From positions 1 to 37,031 of the forward strand of contig QQSJ01000002.1 of the NCBI GenBank assembly GCA_003602635.1: DNA of 37,031 nucleotides, given 5' to 3'. Positions 25,508 through 32,980 of the stretch are shown in pieces. The DNA is from Candidatus Poseidoniales archaeon (lineage in GTDB: Archaea > Thermoplasmatota > Poseidoniia > Poseidoniales > Poseidoniaceae). The position numbers and the translations under genes were made by a program. Every line of letters starts with the position of its first letter. Positions within the stretch are counted from its first letter, which is position 1. The notes below the pieces were generated by a model. It did not search any database, was not told where the DNA came from, and saw only the letters and a list, made by a program, of their open reading frames with translations.

Positions 25508-26682
25508 ACGCCACCCGTCCAACTGGACAGCAGAATGGCGCCGTCTTCCGCCACCGCCAAGCCCACGATGAACAGGTTCGTTGTGGCGATAAGGGTGGAT
25601 TCGATGCCCGAATCACCGGGATGGGCCACCCAAACCTCGCCTGAGCAAAAGTCGCCGTAAAGGAACCCGCCGGTGGGAGCCAGCACGGACGGCTCAAGCC
25701 ATGGACCACCGAGAATGGAACAGCGGCCGTCCTCATGGCCGTAGGTCAAGACCGGGTCGACCAGACCCTCCCCTGGTTCAGTGAGCGGTGTGTCGCAGGG
25801 TGCGTCGGCCGAAAACGGCATGTGCCCTTCGCGTTCGTTCCATCCAAAATTGGTCGGATCATCCCACGACGGGATGTGGTTCACTTCCTCCCAACACCAT
25901 TGGCCAACGTCGGCGATCCACAATCCTCCGGTTGGATCTAGGGCCATGCGGAACGGATTGCGAAGACCATGGTGAAGCAGGAACCCATCGTGGTCGTCGT
26001 GGTCGCCGGAAACGTTGCTTGCGGATACGGCTGAACCGTTGTCGATGGAAAAGTGGAGGATGCCACCAAGCAGCGAGGAGGTGTTTTGCCCGTGCCCGTA
26101 GGGGTCGTTGGAACCTCCACCATCGCCCACGGACAACAGGAAACTGCCGTCCGCCAACCTGATCAGGTCAGCTCCGTTGTGGTTGCGTTTGACCTGTGGA
26201 AGCCGCAGCACAACCTCTGGAACGGCGTCCAGGCCTTGCTCAAGGTCGAGGACGGCCACCACCACATCCGACACGTGCGAAGGGTCGCAAGGGCCTGCCT
26301 CGACGTAGACGATCAGGGCTTGATTGGTGCTTTCGTTGGCGTTCATGGCTTCGAAGGCAAGCAGGCCCTGTTCGTTGTGGCAGGTGCTTACCAATGAGGT
26401 CAGGTTGACCGAGATTTGTGCCTCGTTCTCAGCCCAACGAGCGATGGTCCCGTCCAGCATGCTGACGATGACGTCGGCTCCAAGAGGAGCGATGTCAATC
26501 ACCGCAGCCGACGTCTCCAGCCGCAGATCGCAGCTGAGGTTGTGTCCTGACGTGAGTTCACAACCGCTGATTGGCTCGGGCTCTGGCCACTCAAACGCTG
26601 GAGGAGATTCCTCCTCCGCAGGGCCGAGGCACCCGCTCAGCACGGGCAAGACCAGCATCAAGCCCAACACGATTGGGCGCAT
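25486..26682 (-). CDS. Glucose/sorbosone dehydrogenase-like (PQQ-type beta-propeller) lipoprotein
   Basis: The 398-aa product starts with a lipoprotein signal (LVLPVLSGC, cysteine near 18) and folds as a beta-propeller of the soluble aldose dehydrogenase family. Visible marks are KRNHNGADLIRLADGSFLLS, VGDGGGSNDPYGHGQN, and GLRNPFRMALDPTGGLWIAD followed by VGQWCWEEVNHI. Family members with these motifs often bind PQQ and calcium and oxidise sugars outside the membrane, but some homologues have lost activity, and cofactor use cannot be confirmed here. Additional cysteines (about six) may form disulfides. It follows phnD by 26 nt on the same strand, so both are likely in one transcript. Its last 22 nt overlap the end of the convergent small membrane gene. 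Confidence 0.88.
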   Translation of the reverse strand: MRPIVLGLMLVLPVLSGCLGPAEEESPPAFEWPEPEPISGCELTSGHNLSCDLRLETSAAVIDIAPLGADVIVSMLDGTIARWAENEAQISVNLTSLVSTCHNEQGLLAFEAMNANESTNQALIVYVEAGPCDPSHVSDVVVAVLDLEQGLDAVPEVVLRLPQVKRNHNGADLIRLADGSFLLSVGDGGGSNDPYGHGQNTSSLLGGILHFSIDNGSAVSASNVSGDHDDHDGFLLHHGLRNPFRMALDPTGGLWIADVGQWCWEEVNHIPSWDDPTNFGWNEREGHMPFSADAPCDTPLTEPGEGLVDPVLTYGHEDGRCSILGGPWLEPSVLAPTGGFLYGDFCSGEVWVAHPGDSGIESTLIATTNLFIVGLAVAEDGAILLSSWTGGVYAVSAI

Positions 26683-26708
26683 GACTCTCCCTCGCTCGGT
26701 GCGTCCGC

Positions 26709-27830
26709 TCAGTTGGCGATTTTCTCATTGAAGTAGGCTTCAATCCCAGGCACGTTCTCGATGGAGTCACCGTAGGTCCCGAGGTGGGACTCGGTGTCAA
26801 TGATGGTGAACCCTGGCGTGCTGAAGACGGCATCGAGGACGTCAAGGTCCGCTTGGCTGCCGCCGTCGTTTGGCCCGAGGCTCATCGTGCGGAGGGCTTC
26901 CTGCAGTGCGGTCACCTGTGCCGCGTCCATGTAGGCTGGGTTGAACATCACAGGATGGCTGGGGGCTCGTCCGAGTCCGTCACCGCCGTTGGCGCTGTAG
27001 TTCACGCCGTGGAAATCCGCGGTGCTGTTGAAGTCGCCTTCGAAGCACCAGTCCTCGGGCGTCTCACCGCAATAATCGGGAACGGTGGGGTCCTTGGCGA
27101 AGGAGATGTAGTCGGTGGCATCGCCGGTGCTGTGTTCAGCCAAGCATCGGAGGGAACCGATGTACTTGTGATAGCGCGTGCCGCTGGAGGGAATGGACGA
27201 ATCCTCTGAGAAGTGGTTGCGGACCGTGTCGGTCAAGGAATCAATCGTGTCAGGGTCACCGACGACTTCGACGTAGCCGTTGCTGATCATGAAACCCATC
27301 GGAAGCAGCATTCCGGAGCTGCCCAGGGCAGAGGTGTGGCACGAGACCTTGCCTTCCATGAGGGCGAAGGGGTCGGTGTCAGGGTCATCGTCAAGATCGG
27401 CCTGAGCGATGTCCGAATCCACGTGGACCCATGCAATCGCCTTGTAGAAGGGGCGACCGTCTGCCTTCTGTTCAGCAGCGAGGACTTCAAGCCCGTGGGT
27501 TTGCCAGCTAAGCCATGCAGCCCCGCCGTCCATGAAACCGATGTCAGCGTGTCCGAACCGCAAGGCCTCAATGGCGCCTGCAGCGCTGGTCACGGGGTAA
27601 ATCTCAACCTCCATGCCCAGAAGTTCAGCAAGACGGTCGGCAAACTCCTGGGGGTTTTCCTCCGTGTTCTGATACTCCTCTTTGGTTTCGAAGGCGATCG
27701 TCAAGCAGTTGTCTTGGTCTTCGCAGGTTGGGAAGCTCACCGAACTGGAAAGGCAACCCGAAAGCCCTGCTGAAACCATGACGAGGCACATCAGGAGGGC
27801 GTGAACAGCGGGAAGGGCGGCGCGAATCAT
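26709..27830 (-). CDS. phnD: Phn-type substrate-binding lipoprotein (PhnD-like)
   Basis: This is the binding component of an ABC importer. The 373-aa product has a lipobox (VSAGLSGC, cysteine 26). It then follows the PhnD/PBP type II fold: LAELLGMEVEIYPVTSAAGA, IEALRFGHADIGFMDGGAAW, a GKVSCHTSALGSSGMLLPMG block that normally contacts the ligand, and a C-terminal helical end. It differs from common PhnD proteins by several extra cysteines (TCEDQDNC, YCGETPEDWC) and a long acidic insertion. The ATG at 27830 lies about 25 nt after a CTAAAAAG box, so it is probably leaderless. It is divergent from the Fea1-like gene with 139 nt between them. The substrate is unproven: phosphonate, phosphite, phosphate ester or a metal-related ligand are all open. 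Confidence 0.88.
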   Translation of the reverse strand: MIRAALPAVHALLMCLVMVSAGLSGCLSSSVSFPTCEDQDNCLTIAFETKEEYQNTEENPQEFADRLAELLGMEVEIYPVTSAAGAIEALRFGHADIGFMDGGAAWLSWQTHGLEVLAAEQKADGRPFYKAIAWVHVDSDIAQADLDDDPDTDPFALMEGKVSCHTSALGSSGMLLPMGFMISNGYVEVVGDPDTIDSLTDTVRNHFSEDSSIPSSGTRYHKYIGSLRCLAEHSTGDATDYISFAKDPTVPDYCGETPEDWCFEGDFNSTADFHGVNYSANGGDGLGRAPSHPVMFNPAYMDAAQVTALQEALRTMSLGPNDGGSQADLDVLDAVFSTPGFTIIDTESHLGTYGDSIENVPGIEAYFNEKIAN

Positions 27831-27850
27831 GGGTTGCCCACAGGAGGTCT

Positions 27851-27930
27851 CTTTTTAGGACTTGCGAAATATCCTGCTTTTCGTCCATCCTTAACCAAGT
27901 TACTAAGATGACTTTTCTCATTTTTAGGGC
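27851..27930. promoter_or_regulatory. Divergent control region with two TTTTTAGG boxes between phnD and the Fea1-like gene
   Basis: Within the 139-nt divergent region, TTTTTAGGA occurs at 27852-27860 and TTTTTAGGGC at 27921-27930. The first, read on the minus strand as CTAAAAAG, lies where the phnD TATA box should be. The second lies about 20 nt upstream of a separate TATA box for the Fea1-like gene. ATTTTTAGGGC is shared letter for letter with the nuoA upstream region. The region is also much more AT-rich than its surroundings. Joint regulation of both genes is a reasonable inference. Confidence 0.5.
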
Positions 27931-27940
27931 AGACGAAAGA

Positions 27941-27947
27941 TTATACC
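27941..27947 (+). promoter_or_regulatory. TATA box for the Fea1-like gene
   Basis: TTATACC begins 29 nt before the ATG at 27970, with its centre about 26 nt upstream. This matches leaderless transcription. No ribosome site precedes the ATG. Another ATG at 27951 is in a different frame. Confidence 0.55.
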
Positions 27948-27969
27948 AAAATGCCGATTCAGGCCGTCC

Positions 27970-29109
27970 ATGACGAAGACCATTCGTGCCCTTGCCCTGA
28001 CACTGACCTTGCTCCTTGCTTCCCTTGCGGGTTGCGTTGCAGAAGACGACTCAACGACCCCCGCCGAGGAGGTCAAGCCTGAATTCCTGGACGCATCCGA
28101 CGCCGGATACACCTACGCGTCCGACGTGGACAACCACCGTTCGCTGATGCTGGACCTCTGCGACATCAAGACCGCAGCCAGCGAAAGCGACTGGGACACC
28201 GCCACCCAGATCTACATGAACGGCAAGAACGCTCAGAAGGACGACGGTTCCTTCCGCACGCTCGCTGGATTCGCTGCCGCCTCCGGCAAGAACCACAACT
28301 ACGACGCGTACTACGGCATGGACGGCGCCATCGGCGGCCACATCATGCAGGCGCTGAACGGTGACGGTGATTTCGCCGGCACCTCGGACACCGTCCGCTA
28401 CCAAGGCATCGCTAAGCTGACCGCCAACATGGGCATGGTCGGCTACACGATCCACGAGATCAACGCCGCTGTGGCCAAGGCTGACGCCGGCAACATCGAC
28501 GACGACACCGGTGCACCTCACAACTGGGACGAAGGCTGGGCCTTCTTCCACGGACCGGATGAGCACTACGGTTGCTCTCCTGCCAAGGTCATGGAAAAGC
28601 GAGCCGCTGATTTCGGCACGGCCGACGCTGACGGCGTTGCTGCGACCTTCAAGGCCACCGAGCAAGCCATGGTCGACGGACTCGCCGCCCTCCAAGCGGG
28701 CGACGAAGCCGGCTACGACGCAGCCGCCGAGACCGTGATGAAGAACATCATCATCACCTACTCCCAGGCGACGCTGAAGTACACCTCCAAGATGGACAGC
28801 ACCGACAGCGCCGAGAAGTACCAAGCCGAAGGCTATGCCTTCTGGAAGACCATGGAGGCCTACAGCGCTGAACACACCAATGCATGCATCAATGCGGATG
28901 GAAACGTGACGTACGTCGGAAACGGAGACGCCACCACGTGCGGTGAAAACGAATCTTTCGACGCCCACTACGGAGCAGACAAGATCAACGAAATCCTCAA
29001 CCTTTCCGACGCTTCAATGCAGGGAACGTCATACGACGTGGCTCCGCATCTAGAGATGGTGTGGGCTCACTACGGCATCACGGAAGCCGACATTGGTTCA
29101 ATGGCCTGA
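27970..29109 (+). CDS. Fea1/phytotransferrin-like iron-assimilation lipoprotein
   Basis: The 379-aa product starts with a lipoprotein signal (LLLASLAGC, cysteine 22), so it should sit on the outer face of the membrane. The mature part resembles the algal Fea1 (low-iron-inducible periplasmic protein) family in several ordered places: an early IYMNGKNAQKDDGSFRTLAG region, VGYTIHEINAAVAKADAG, the block NWDEGWAFFHGPDEHYG followed by KRAADFGT, TYSQATLKYTSKMD, AEGYAFWKTMEAYS and an ending HYGITEADIGSM. Known relatives (algal FEA1, diatom ISIP2A phytotransferrin) bind ferric iron at the cell surface. I recognised this from memory of family patterns, not a search. It is divergent from phnD and shares a control region with it. 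Four late cysteines may pair. Confidence 0.72.
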   Translation: MTKTIRALALTLTLLLASLAGCVAEDDSTTPAEEVKPEFLDASDAGYTYASDVDNHRSLMLDLCDIKTAASESDWDTATQIYMNGKNAQKDDGSFRTLAGFAAASGKNHNYDAYYGMDGAIGGHIMQALNGDGDFAGTSDTVRYQGIAKLTANMGMVGYTIHEINAAVAKADAGNIDDDTGAPHNWDEGWAFFHGPDEHYGCSPAKVMEKRAADFGTADADGVAATFKATEQAMVDGLAALQAGDEAGYDAAAETVMKNIIITYSQATLKYTSKMDSTDSAEKYQAEGYAFWKTMEAYSAEHTNACINADGNVTYVGNGDATTCGENESFDAHYGADKINEILNLSDASMQGTSYDVAPHLEMVWAHYGITEADIGSMA

Positions 29110-29240
29110 GCCAAAACCCGCACAGCGGGACACACCTCACTGGAGGCCATGAGCAAGGGCATTACACCCAACATGCTCTTGTTCATGGTCGTCCTTCCGA
29201 GAAAAGATGCGACATGCCTGCAATGAGCATGGCGCTCGGT
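29110..29240. other. Convergent intergenic region after the Fea1-like gene
   Basis: This 131-nt gap between convergent stops contains a small CCCGC-ACA-GCGGG hairpin at about 29117-29129 and a longer imperfect inverted repeat (CATGAGCAAG at 29148, CTTGTTCATG at 29178). Neither is followed by a T-run. I see no gene that can be supported. Confidence 0.4.
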
Positions 29241-30521
29241 TCAGGCAAAGTCGAGGTCGATTTTCTTCGGCCCACGAATGCTGAGGATCTTCACATCGAT
29301 GGTCTTGCCCACGGCGTAGAACATGTCGATGTGGTCCATGCTCATCCCGTCCATCTTCGAAATGTGGACCATGCCGGTGACTTGCCGCTCGACCAACGCG
29401 ACCAACAAGCCGTGGAAATCGTCCTTCTTCCGACCTTGGTGGTTGACCACCGTGCCGGTGTAGGTTCCTCCCACTTCGAAGGCCGTGAGCGGATCGACGG
29501 TCTCCGTGTTGTCGCCATCGGATGGGGGCGTCACGTCCTCCCAACGAAACTTTGCTTCGTTGCCGAAGAGCACCTTTCGGACATGCTCGATGGGGTACGT
29601 ACCCTCGCCGTCGATGCCTGAATCGTCCCAAGGTTGGGTGTGCCGAACGGTCAGGCCAGGCGTCATGTCTTCCGTGACCTTCGAGCCGTCCCGGCGGTGG
29701 AAGGTGACGGTAAGGCGAGGGCCGCGAAACAAGGTGGAGAAGAACCCGCCATCCACGGCGATTTCAACGGCCGAGTGGTCCGCACGAGTCCACCCTTTTG
29801 GAAAATCAGCGTCAATGAAGTCCCCTGTGTGGCGCTGGCCGCCGTCAAAGGTCAGCACGTCCCACGTACCGAACCGCCGCAGCAAGGCGTCTTGACGGGC
29901 GATTTCCTCGTCGCTTGCGGGCTCCCGCGTGGCCAAAAGGGCCTCGATCTTGGCAGGAAGGTCCGCCACCGTCGACACCTCTGGGTGCGCCAACACCTCC
30001 TCGCTGAGGTTCCCCTTCGGATTGGCCAGCACCACGATGGGGAGGACTTCGAGCATCTCAACGCGATCGATGGACAGCGAACAGCGCTGCAGCATCCGGA
30101 CCTTGGCCCGCAGTTTTTCGATGACCGGCTTGGGCGGCTCGCCCTTGTCGAGCAAGCGCTGTTGCACCAGATCGTTGTCTTGCAGATGGACGTCTCCGCC
30201 CCAGTTCTTGACTTCGAGCAGAATCACGGCCCGGTCGGTGATGGCGATGACGTCGACTTCACCCGAGCCCCGCGGTCGATCTGGATCGGGGATTCGGATG
30301 GCCAGATGCACATGCCGCGTGCTTTTGACGCGCTTCGCGGCCGCGCCCACGGCGTGCTCCGCTTTCCAAGAGCGGACCTCGCGCTGGGGCATGTGCTCTC
30401 GACGGGCGGACCGGGTGGAACGCCACCAGCCGATGCGCGCCAAGGGCCCCATGGCAGGACAACCGAACCACTCCATTTGAACCGCGTGCCCACCCGTGAG
30501 ACGGCCAGGGGGCACCGTCAC
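29241..30521 (-). CDS. NERD (nuclease-related) domain protein fused to an S1 RNA-binding domain
   Basis: The longest frame gives 426 aa from a GTG at 30521, which overlaps the desaturase stop as GTGA. The first 43 residues look atypical, so ATG starts at 30476 or 30392 are real alternatives. The N-terminal part is a NERD domain: RGSGEVDVIAITDRAVILLE then VKNWGG, giving the nuclease-like D90, E103 and K105. A middle region of about 200 residues is of unknown type. The last 75 residues are an S1/OB fold (VGGTYTGTVVNHQG, HGLLVALVERQVTGMVHISK, VGKTIDVKILSI). NERD proteins are thought to act on nucleic acids, and S1 binds RNA, so an RNA-directed nuclease or sensor is plausible. It is last in a run of overlapping lipid-type genes, perhaps only by position. 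Confidence 0.83.
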   Translation of the reverse strand: MTVPPGRLTGGHAVQMEWFGCPAMGPLARIGWWRSTRSARREHMPQREVRSWKAEHAVGAAAKRVKSTRHVHLAIRIPDPDRPRGSGEVDVIAITDRAVILLEVKNWGGDVHLQDNDLVQQRLLDKGEPPKPVIEKLRAKVRMLQRCSLSIDRVEMLEVLPIVVLANPKGNLSEEVLAHPEVSTVADLPAKIEALLATREPASDEEIARQDALLRRFGTWDVLTFDGGQRHTGDFIDADFPKGWTRADHSAVEIAVDGGFFSTLFRGPRLTVTFHRRDGSKVTEDMTPGLTVRHTQPWDDSGIDGEGTYPIEHVRKVLFGNEAKFRWEDVTPPSDGDNTETVDPLTAFEVGGTYTGTVVNHQGRKKDDFHGLLVALVERQVTGMVHISKMDGMSMDHIDMFYAVGKTIDVKILSIRGPKKIDLDFA

Positions 30522-31345
30522 CCGCGCCGACGCTTCGTCACGGCTTCGGCGGAGGGGAGGTACAGGTCGTCAGCCAAGCCGACCAAAGAGAGCAGGCGCA
30601 GCAAAAGGAAGGAAGCGTCCACTTGGCCATTGAGCAACCCGTGGCGAGCGGACCGGGGGAAGGCGTGGTGGCCAGAATGCCAGCCTTCCCCGAGCGAAAC
30701 AAGCGCCACGAAACGGTTGTTTCGGGCGGCTCCGGCGCCGTCGAAGTCCTGTTTGCCCCACAGGTGGCCGACGGAATTGACCGAATCGCCGGCGTTGTAG
30801 AACACGACCCCGGCGACCCATGCGATGGCCACGCCCTCCCACGCCATCAGGAAGTACGCGACCACGAAGGGGAGCGCTTGCGTGGTTGAGCCGACGATGT
30901 AGCCGAAGCGGGTCGAAAGGAAGCGGAGGAAGCGGTCCTCAAGCACGTCCTTTGCACGCTCATCATGGCCACCGGGGCTCATCTGACGAAGGAACATGTC
31001 CACGATGTATCGCAGCGGTCCGCCCAGCGCGTACAACAGGCAGACGCCTCGGTTTCGAACCCCAAGGTACCAGCCACAGTGAGCGTACCAGAACCCGTCG
31101 TGCACCGGGCTGTGCGGATCGTTGGGACCGTCCGAATCCGCATGATGACGACGGTGGTTGCCCACCCATTCTGCAGGCGGACCCGCCGGAAGACCGGCCA
31201 ACACCAACGCATAGAGCACCGGCTTGCGCAAGGTGGCCGAACGGTGGGTCAAGACACGGTGGTAGGCCACGGTGACCCCGAAACCCACCGAAAGGTACCA
31301 GACGAGAAGCAGGGCCCCCATCGAAAGGAGCGTTGAGGGCTCCAT
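30518..31345 (-). CDS. Delta-9-type acyl desaturase (membrane diiron)
   Basis: The enzyme inserts a double bond into a fatty acyl chain, normally acyl-CoA, using O2 and an electron donor. The 275-aa membrane protein has all three histidine boxes: HRVLTH (residues 29-34), GNHRRHHAD (62-70, HRRHH at 64-68) and GEGWHSGHHAFPRSARHG (219-236), in the order and form of the delta-9 class. Four or so helices surround them. It is slightly short compared with bacterial homologues because the N-terminal leader is minimal. It lies 2 nt downstream of the unknown 298-aa gene and overlaps the NERD-S1 gene by 4 nt. An acyl desaturase is noteworthy in an archaeon with isoprenoid membranes, and with its ketosynthase neighbour it suggests a secondary lipid. 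Confidence 0.92.
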   Translation of the reverse strand: MEPSTLLSMGALLLVWYLSVGFGVTVAYHRVLTHRSATLRKPVLYALVLAGLPAGPPAEWVGNHRRHHADSDGPNDPHSPVHDGFWYAHCGWYLGVRNRGVCLLYALGGPLRYIVDMFLRQMSPGGHDERAKDVLEDRFLRFLSTRFGYIVGSTTQALPFVVAYFLMAWEGVAIAWVAGVVFYNAGDSVNSVGHLWGKQDFDGAGAARNNRFVALVSLGEGWHSGHHAFPRSARHGLLNGQVDASFLLLRLLSLVGLADDLYLPSAEAVTKRRRG

Positions 31346-31347
31346 CC

Positions 31348-32244
31348 TCAGTTCTCCAAACCTAGTTCGGTGCGCATGCGCTCAAGGTGACCGTGGGTGT
31401 GTTCGACAAAGAAGCCGTGCATCAGGAAACGGTAACTGAGGCCGGTGGGGCCGACCAAAATCATCGGGAAGCGGTTGTAGGCGATGTCCGCAAAGTGGCT
31501 TGCTCCGACGATGTCGTCGATGAGCAGGCCCACCGAGTGATCGAACTGGAAGGAGTTGATGGCCGCCTCGTATTCTGGCGCGGTGAGCCAGAAGCAAAAG
31601 GTGGTCTTGAAGAGTTCATGGGCGGTTTCAAAATCGAGGAACTGCGTCCACTTCTTTCGGTCCACGCCGTAGTCGATGCGCACCGGCTTCCAGTTCTCCC
31701 AAGACAACTCGTCCTTGGGCACGGGCCAGCGGGAACGGTCTGGGTCCGTCAAATCCCGCATCGTCATCAGCACGCCCTGATCGTGGTGAACAAAGGTCTG
31801 GACCATCAGGTCTCGAATCATTTTCGGGTGGATCAAGACGGGATCGACTTCCTCCTGGCCGGCGTTGTCGATGACGAAGTTGAGCAGGTTGGATTCGGCC
31901 CAGAAGTGACGAAGGATGAGGACGTTGGCTTCTGGTCGGACGAACCACTTCATGAAGAAGCAAATTTGCCATTGCAGGAAGCCATGAGCACGCCACTGAA
32001 TGGGCGAGAGCCGCTTGAGGTAGTAGGTGATGTGGAGGGTGATGGTCAGCAGGACTTTGAGCGTCGGCAGCACGATCCGTCGAAGCGGGTTTTGCAGGTC
32101 CTTCGTCCAATATTCCTTCGCGATAGGGTCGAGCGGCAGGGCCTCGTCGCTGGCCATCGCGTCCACGATGGTGGCCGGCATGCGGCCGTTGTTCCTCGAC
32201 ATGGCTTTGCGGCGCTTGCGCTCCATGCGAGCGGTGCTACTCAT
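31348..32244 (-). CDS. Unknown protein of an acyl-product operon, with conserved-looking His/Asp/Glu sites
   Basis: I do not recognise the family with confidence. The 298-aa product has a basic N-terminus, a hydrophobic stretch near 57-78 (RIVLPTLKVLLTITLHITYY) that may be a membrane helix or amphipathic segment, and then several possible metal-site phrases: LRHFWAESNLLNF, VQTFVHHDQGVL and, near the end, FFVEHTHGHLERM. These, and its genes' company, suggest an oxidative or ferritin-like enzyme, but no standard motif is complete. The ATG overlaps the end of the diiron protein gene by 8 nt, so the two are translationally linked. It lies between that gene and the desaturase. Confidence 0.8.
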   Translation of the reverse strand: MSSTARMERKRRKAMSRNNGRMPATIVDAMASDEALPLDPIAKEYWTKDLQNPLRRIVLPTLKVLLTITLHITYYLKRLSPIQWRAHGFLQWQICFFMKWFVRPEANVLILRHFWAESNLLNFVIDNAGQEEVDPVLIHPKMIRDLMVQTFVHHDQGVLMTMRDLTDPDRSRWPVPKDELSWENWKPVRIDYGVDRKKWTQFLDFETAHELFKTTFCFWLTAPEYEAAINSFQFDHSVGLLIDDIVGASHFADIAYNRFPMILVGPTGLSYRFLMHGFFVEHTHGHLERMRTELGLEN

Positions 32245-32980
32245 CGTCCATCTCCTCCAGTTGCAATCGGTACAGACGAGCCACGACCTTCGCGGTCATC
32301 TCGATGCGGCCCACGACCTCGGGGCCCGTGCAAACCTCGTCGAGCATGGCGTAGAACCGTTGCATGTGATCGTCGTCGTTCGCGCCATGGTAGGTCATGA
32401 AACGTGTGATTCCTTCACGCTCGCACAGCTCTTCCATGCGCGTGGCCCACCCTGTTGCCATCCGTTCGCCGAGGCCTTCGATGATCCACATCGCTCCGAG
32501 CATGTCCACAGGATTGGGTTGGCTCGCGCGTTGCATCATGAAGGCGTGGAAGGCTTCGCTGCCCACGTTTTTACCGCGGTTGAGGATGGTGTCAAGTTCC
32601 CCGCCAGCGTTCACGTAATCCTGTTCGAGCATGGTGTAATCGCGGTGTTCGTCCACGGCGTGTCGAAGGATCATCGAGCGAAGTTCGCTGTGGGCACGGT
32701 CCATCGAGGACGCGGCTCGGGCAATCCAGCGGGAACCCTCGACCACTTGTTGCCGCAGATTGACGAGCAGGCGCCGATGGTCGGCCAGCGTGTAGGTGCC
32801 CAGGTCGAGGCGCCGAAGCAACGGTACGGTCACAAGGTCGCGCTCGAAGCCGATCCACACGCGCAACAGCCGCCGCAGGGCATCTTGGGCGTGCGCTCCC
32901 AACTCAGGAACGTCGTTCGCGCCAATGGCTTCCGCCGCCTCCTGCACAGGAACGCCGTCGATTGCAATGTTACCGTCCAT
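32237..32980 (-). CDS. Heme-oxygenase-like diiron oxidase/oxygenase (HDO) family protein
   Basis: The 247-aa, largely helical protein resembles the TENA/PQQC-like 'iron-containing redox enzyme' group that includes UndA, which makes terminal alkenes from fatty acids, and BesC. Candidate iron ligands appear in the usual two-helix sets: E81 in RQQVVEGSRW, H107/H112 in RHAVDEHRDYTMLEQDY, E168 in MWIIEGLGERM, and H198, D202 and H205 in TYHGANDDDHMQRF. That is the E-H-(D/E)...E-H-D-H arrangement expected of HDO enzymes. Ligand numbering is my own count and approximate. The start overlaps the ketosynthase gene by 11 nt. It probably oxidises the ketosynthase product or its acyl precursor; the reaction is unknown. 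Confidence 0.78.
   Translation of the reverse strand: MDGNIAIDGVPVQEAAEAIGANDVPELGAHAQDALRRLLRVWIGFERDLVTVPLLRRLDLGTYTLADHRRLLVNLRQQVVEGSRWIARAASSMDRAHSELRSMILRHAVDEHRDYTMLEQDYVNAGGELDTILNRGKNVGSEAFHAFMMQRASQPNPVDMLGAMWIIEGLGERMATGWATRMEELCEREGITRFMTYHGANDDDHMQRFYAMLDEVCTGPEVVGRIEMTAKVVARLYRLQLEEMDDE

Noticed and set aside
28051-28968. A 305-aa minus-strand open frame opposite the Fea1-like gene
   Set aside because: Mirror frame of a well-supported lipoprotein gene; valine/glycine-rich with no start context.
29148-29223. A 25-aa possible small peptide starting at the ATG of GGAGGCCATGAGC, and the overlapping inverted repeat
   Set aside because: The ribosome site is too close to the ATG, the frame is short, and the inverted repeat has a 20-nt loop with no T-run. 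Chance is the simplest explanation without conservation data.
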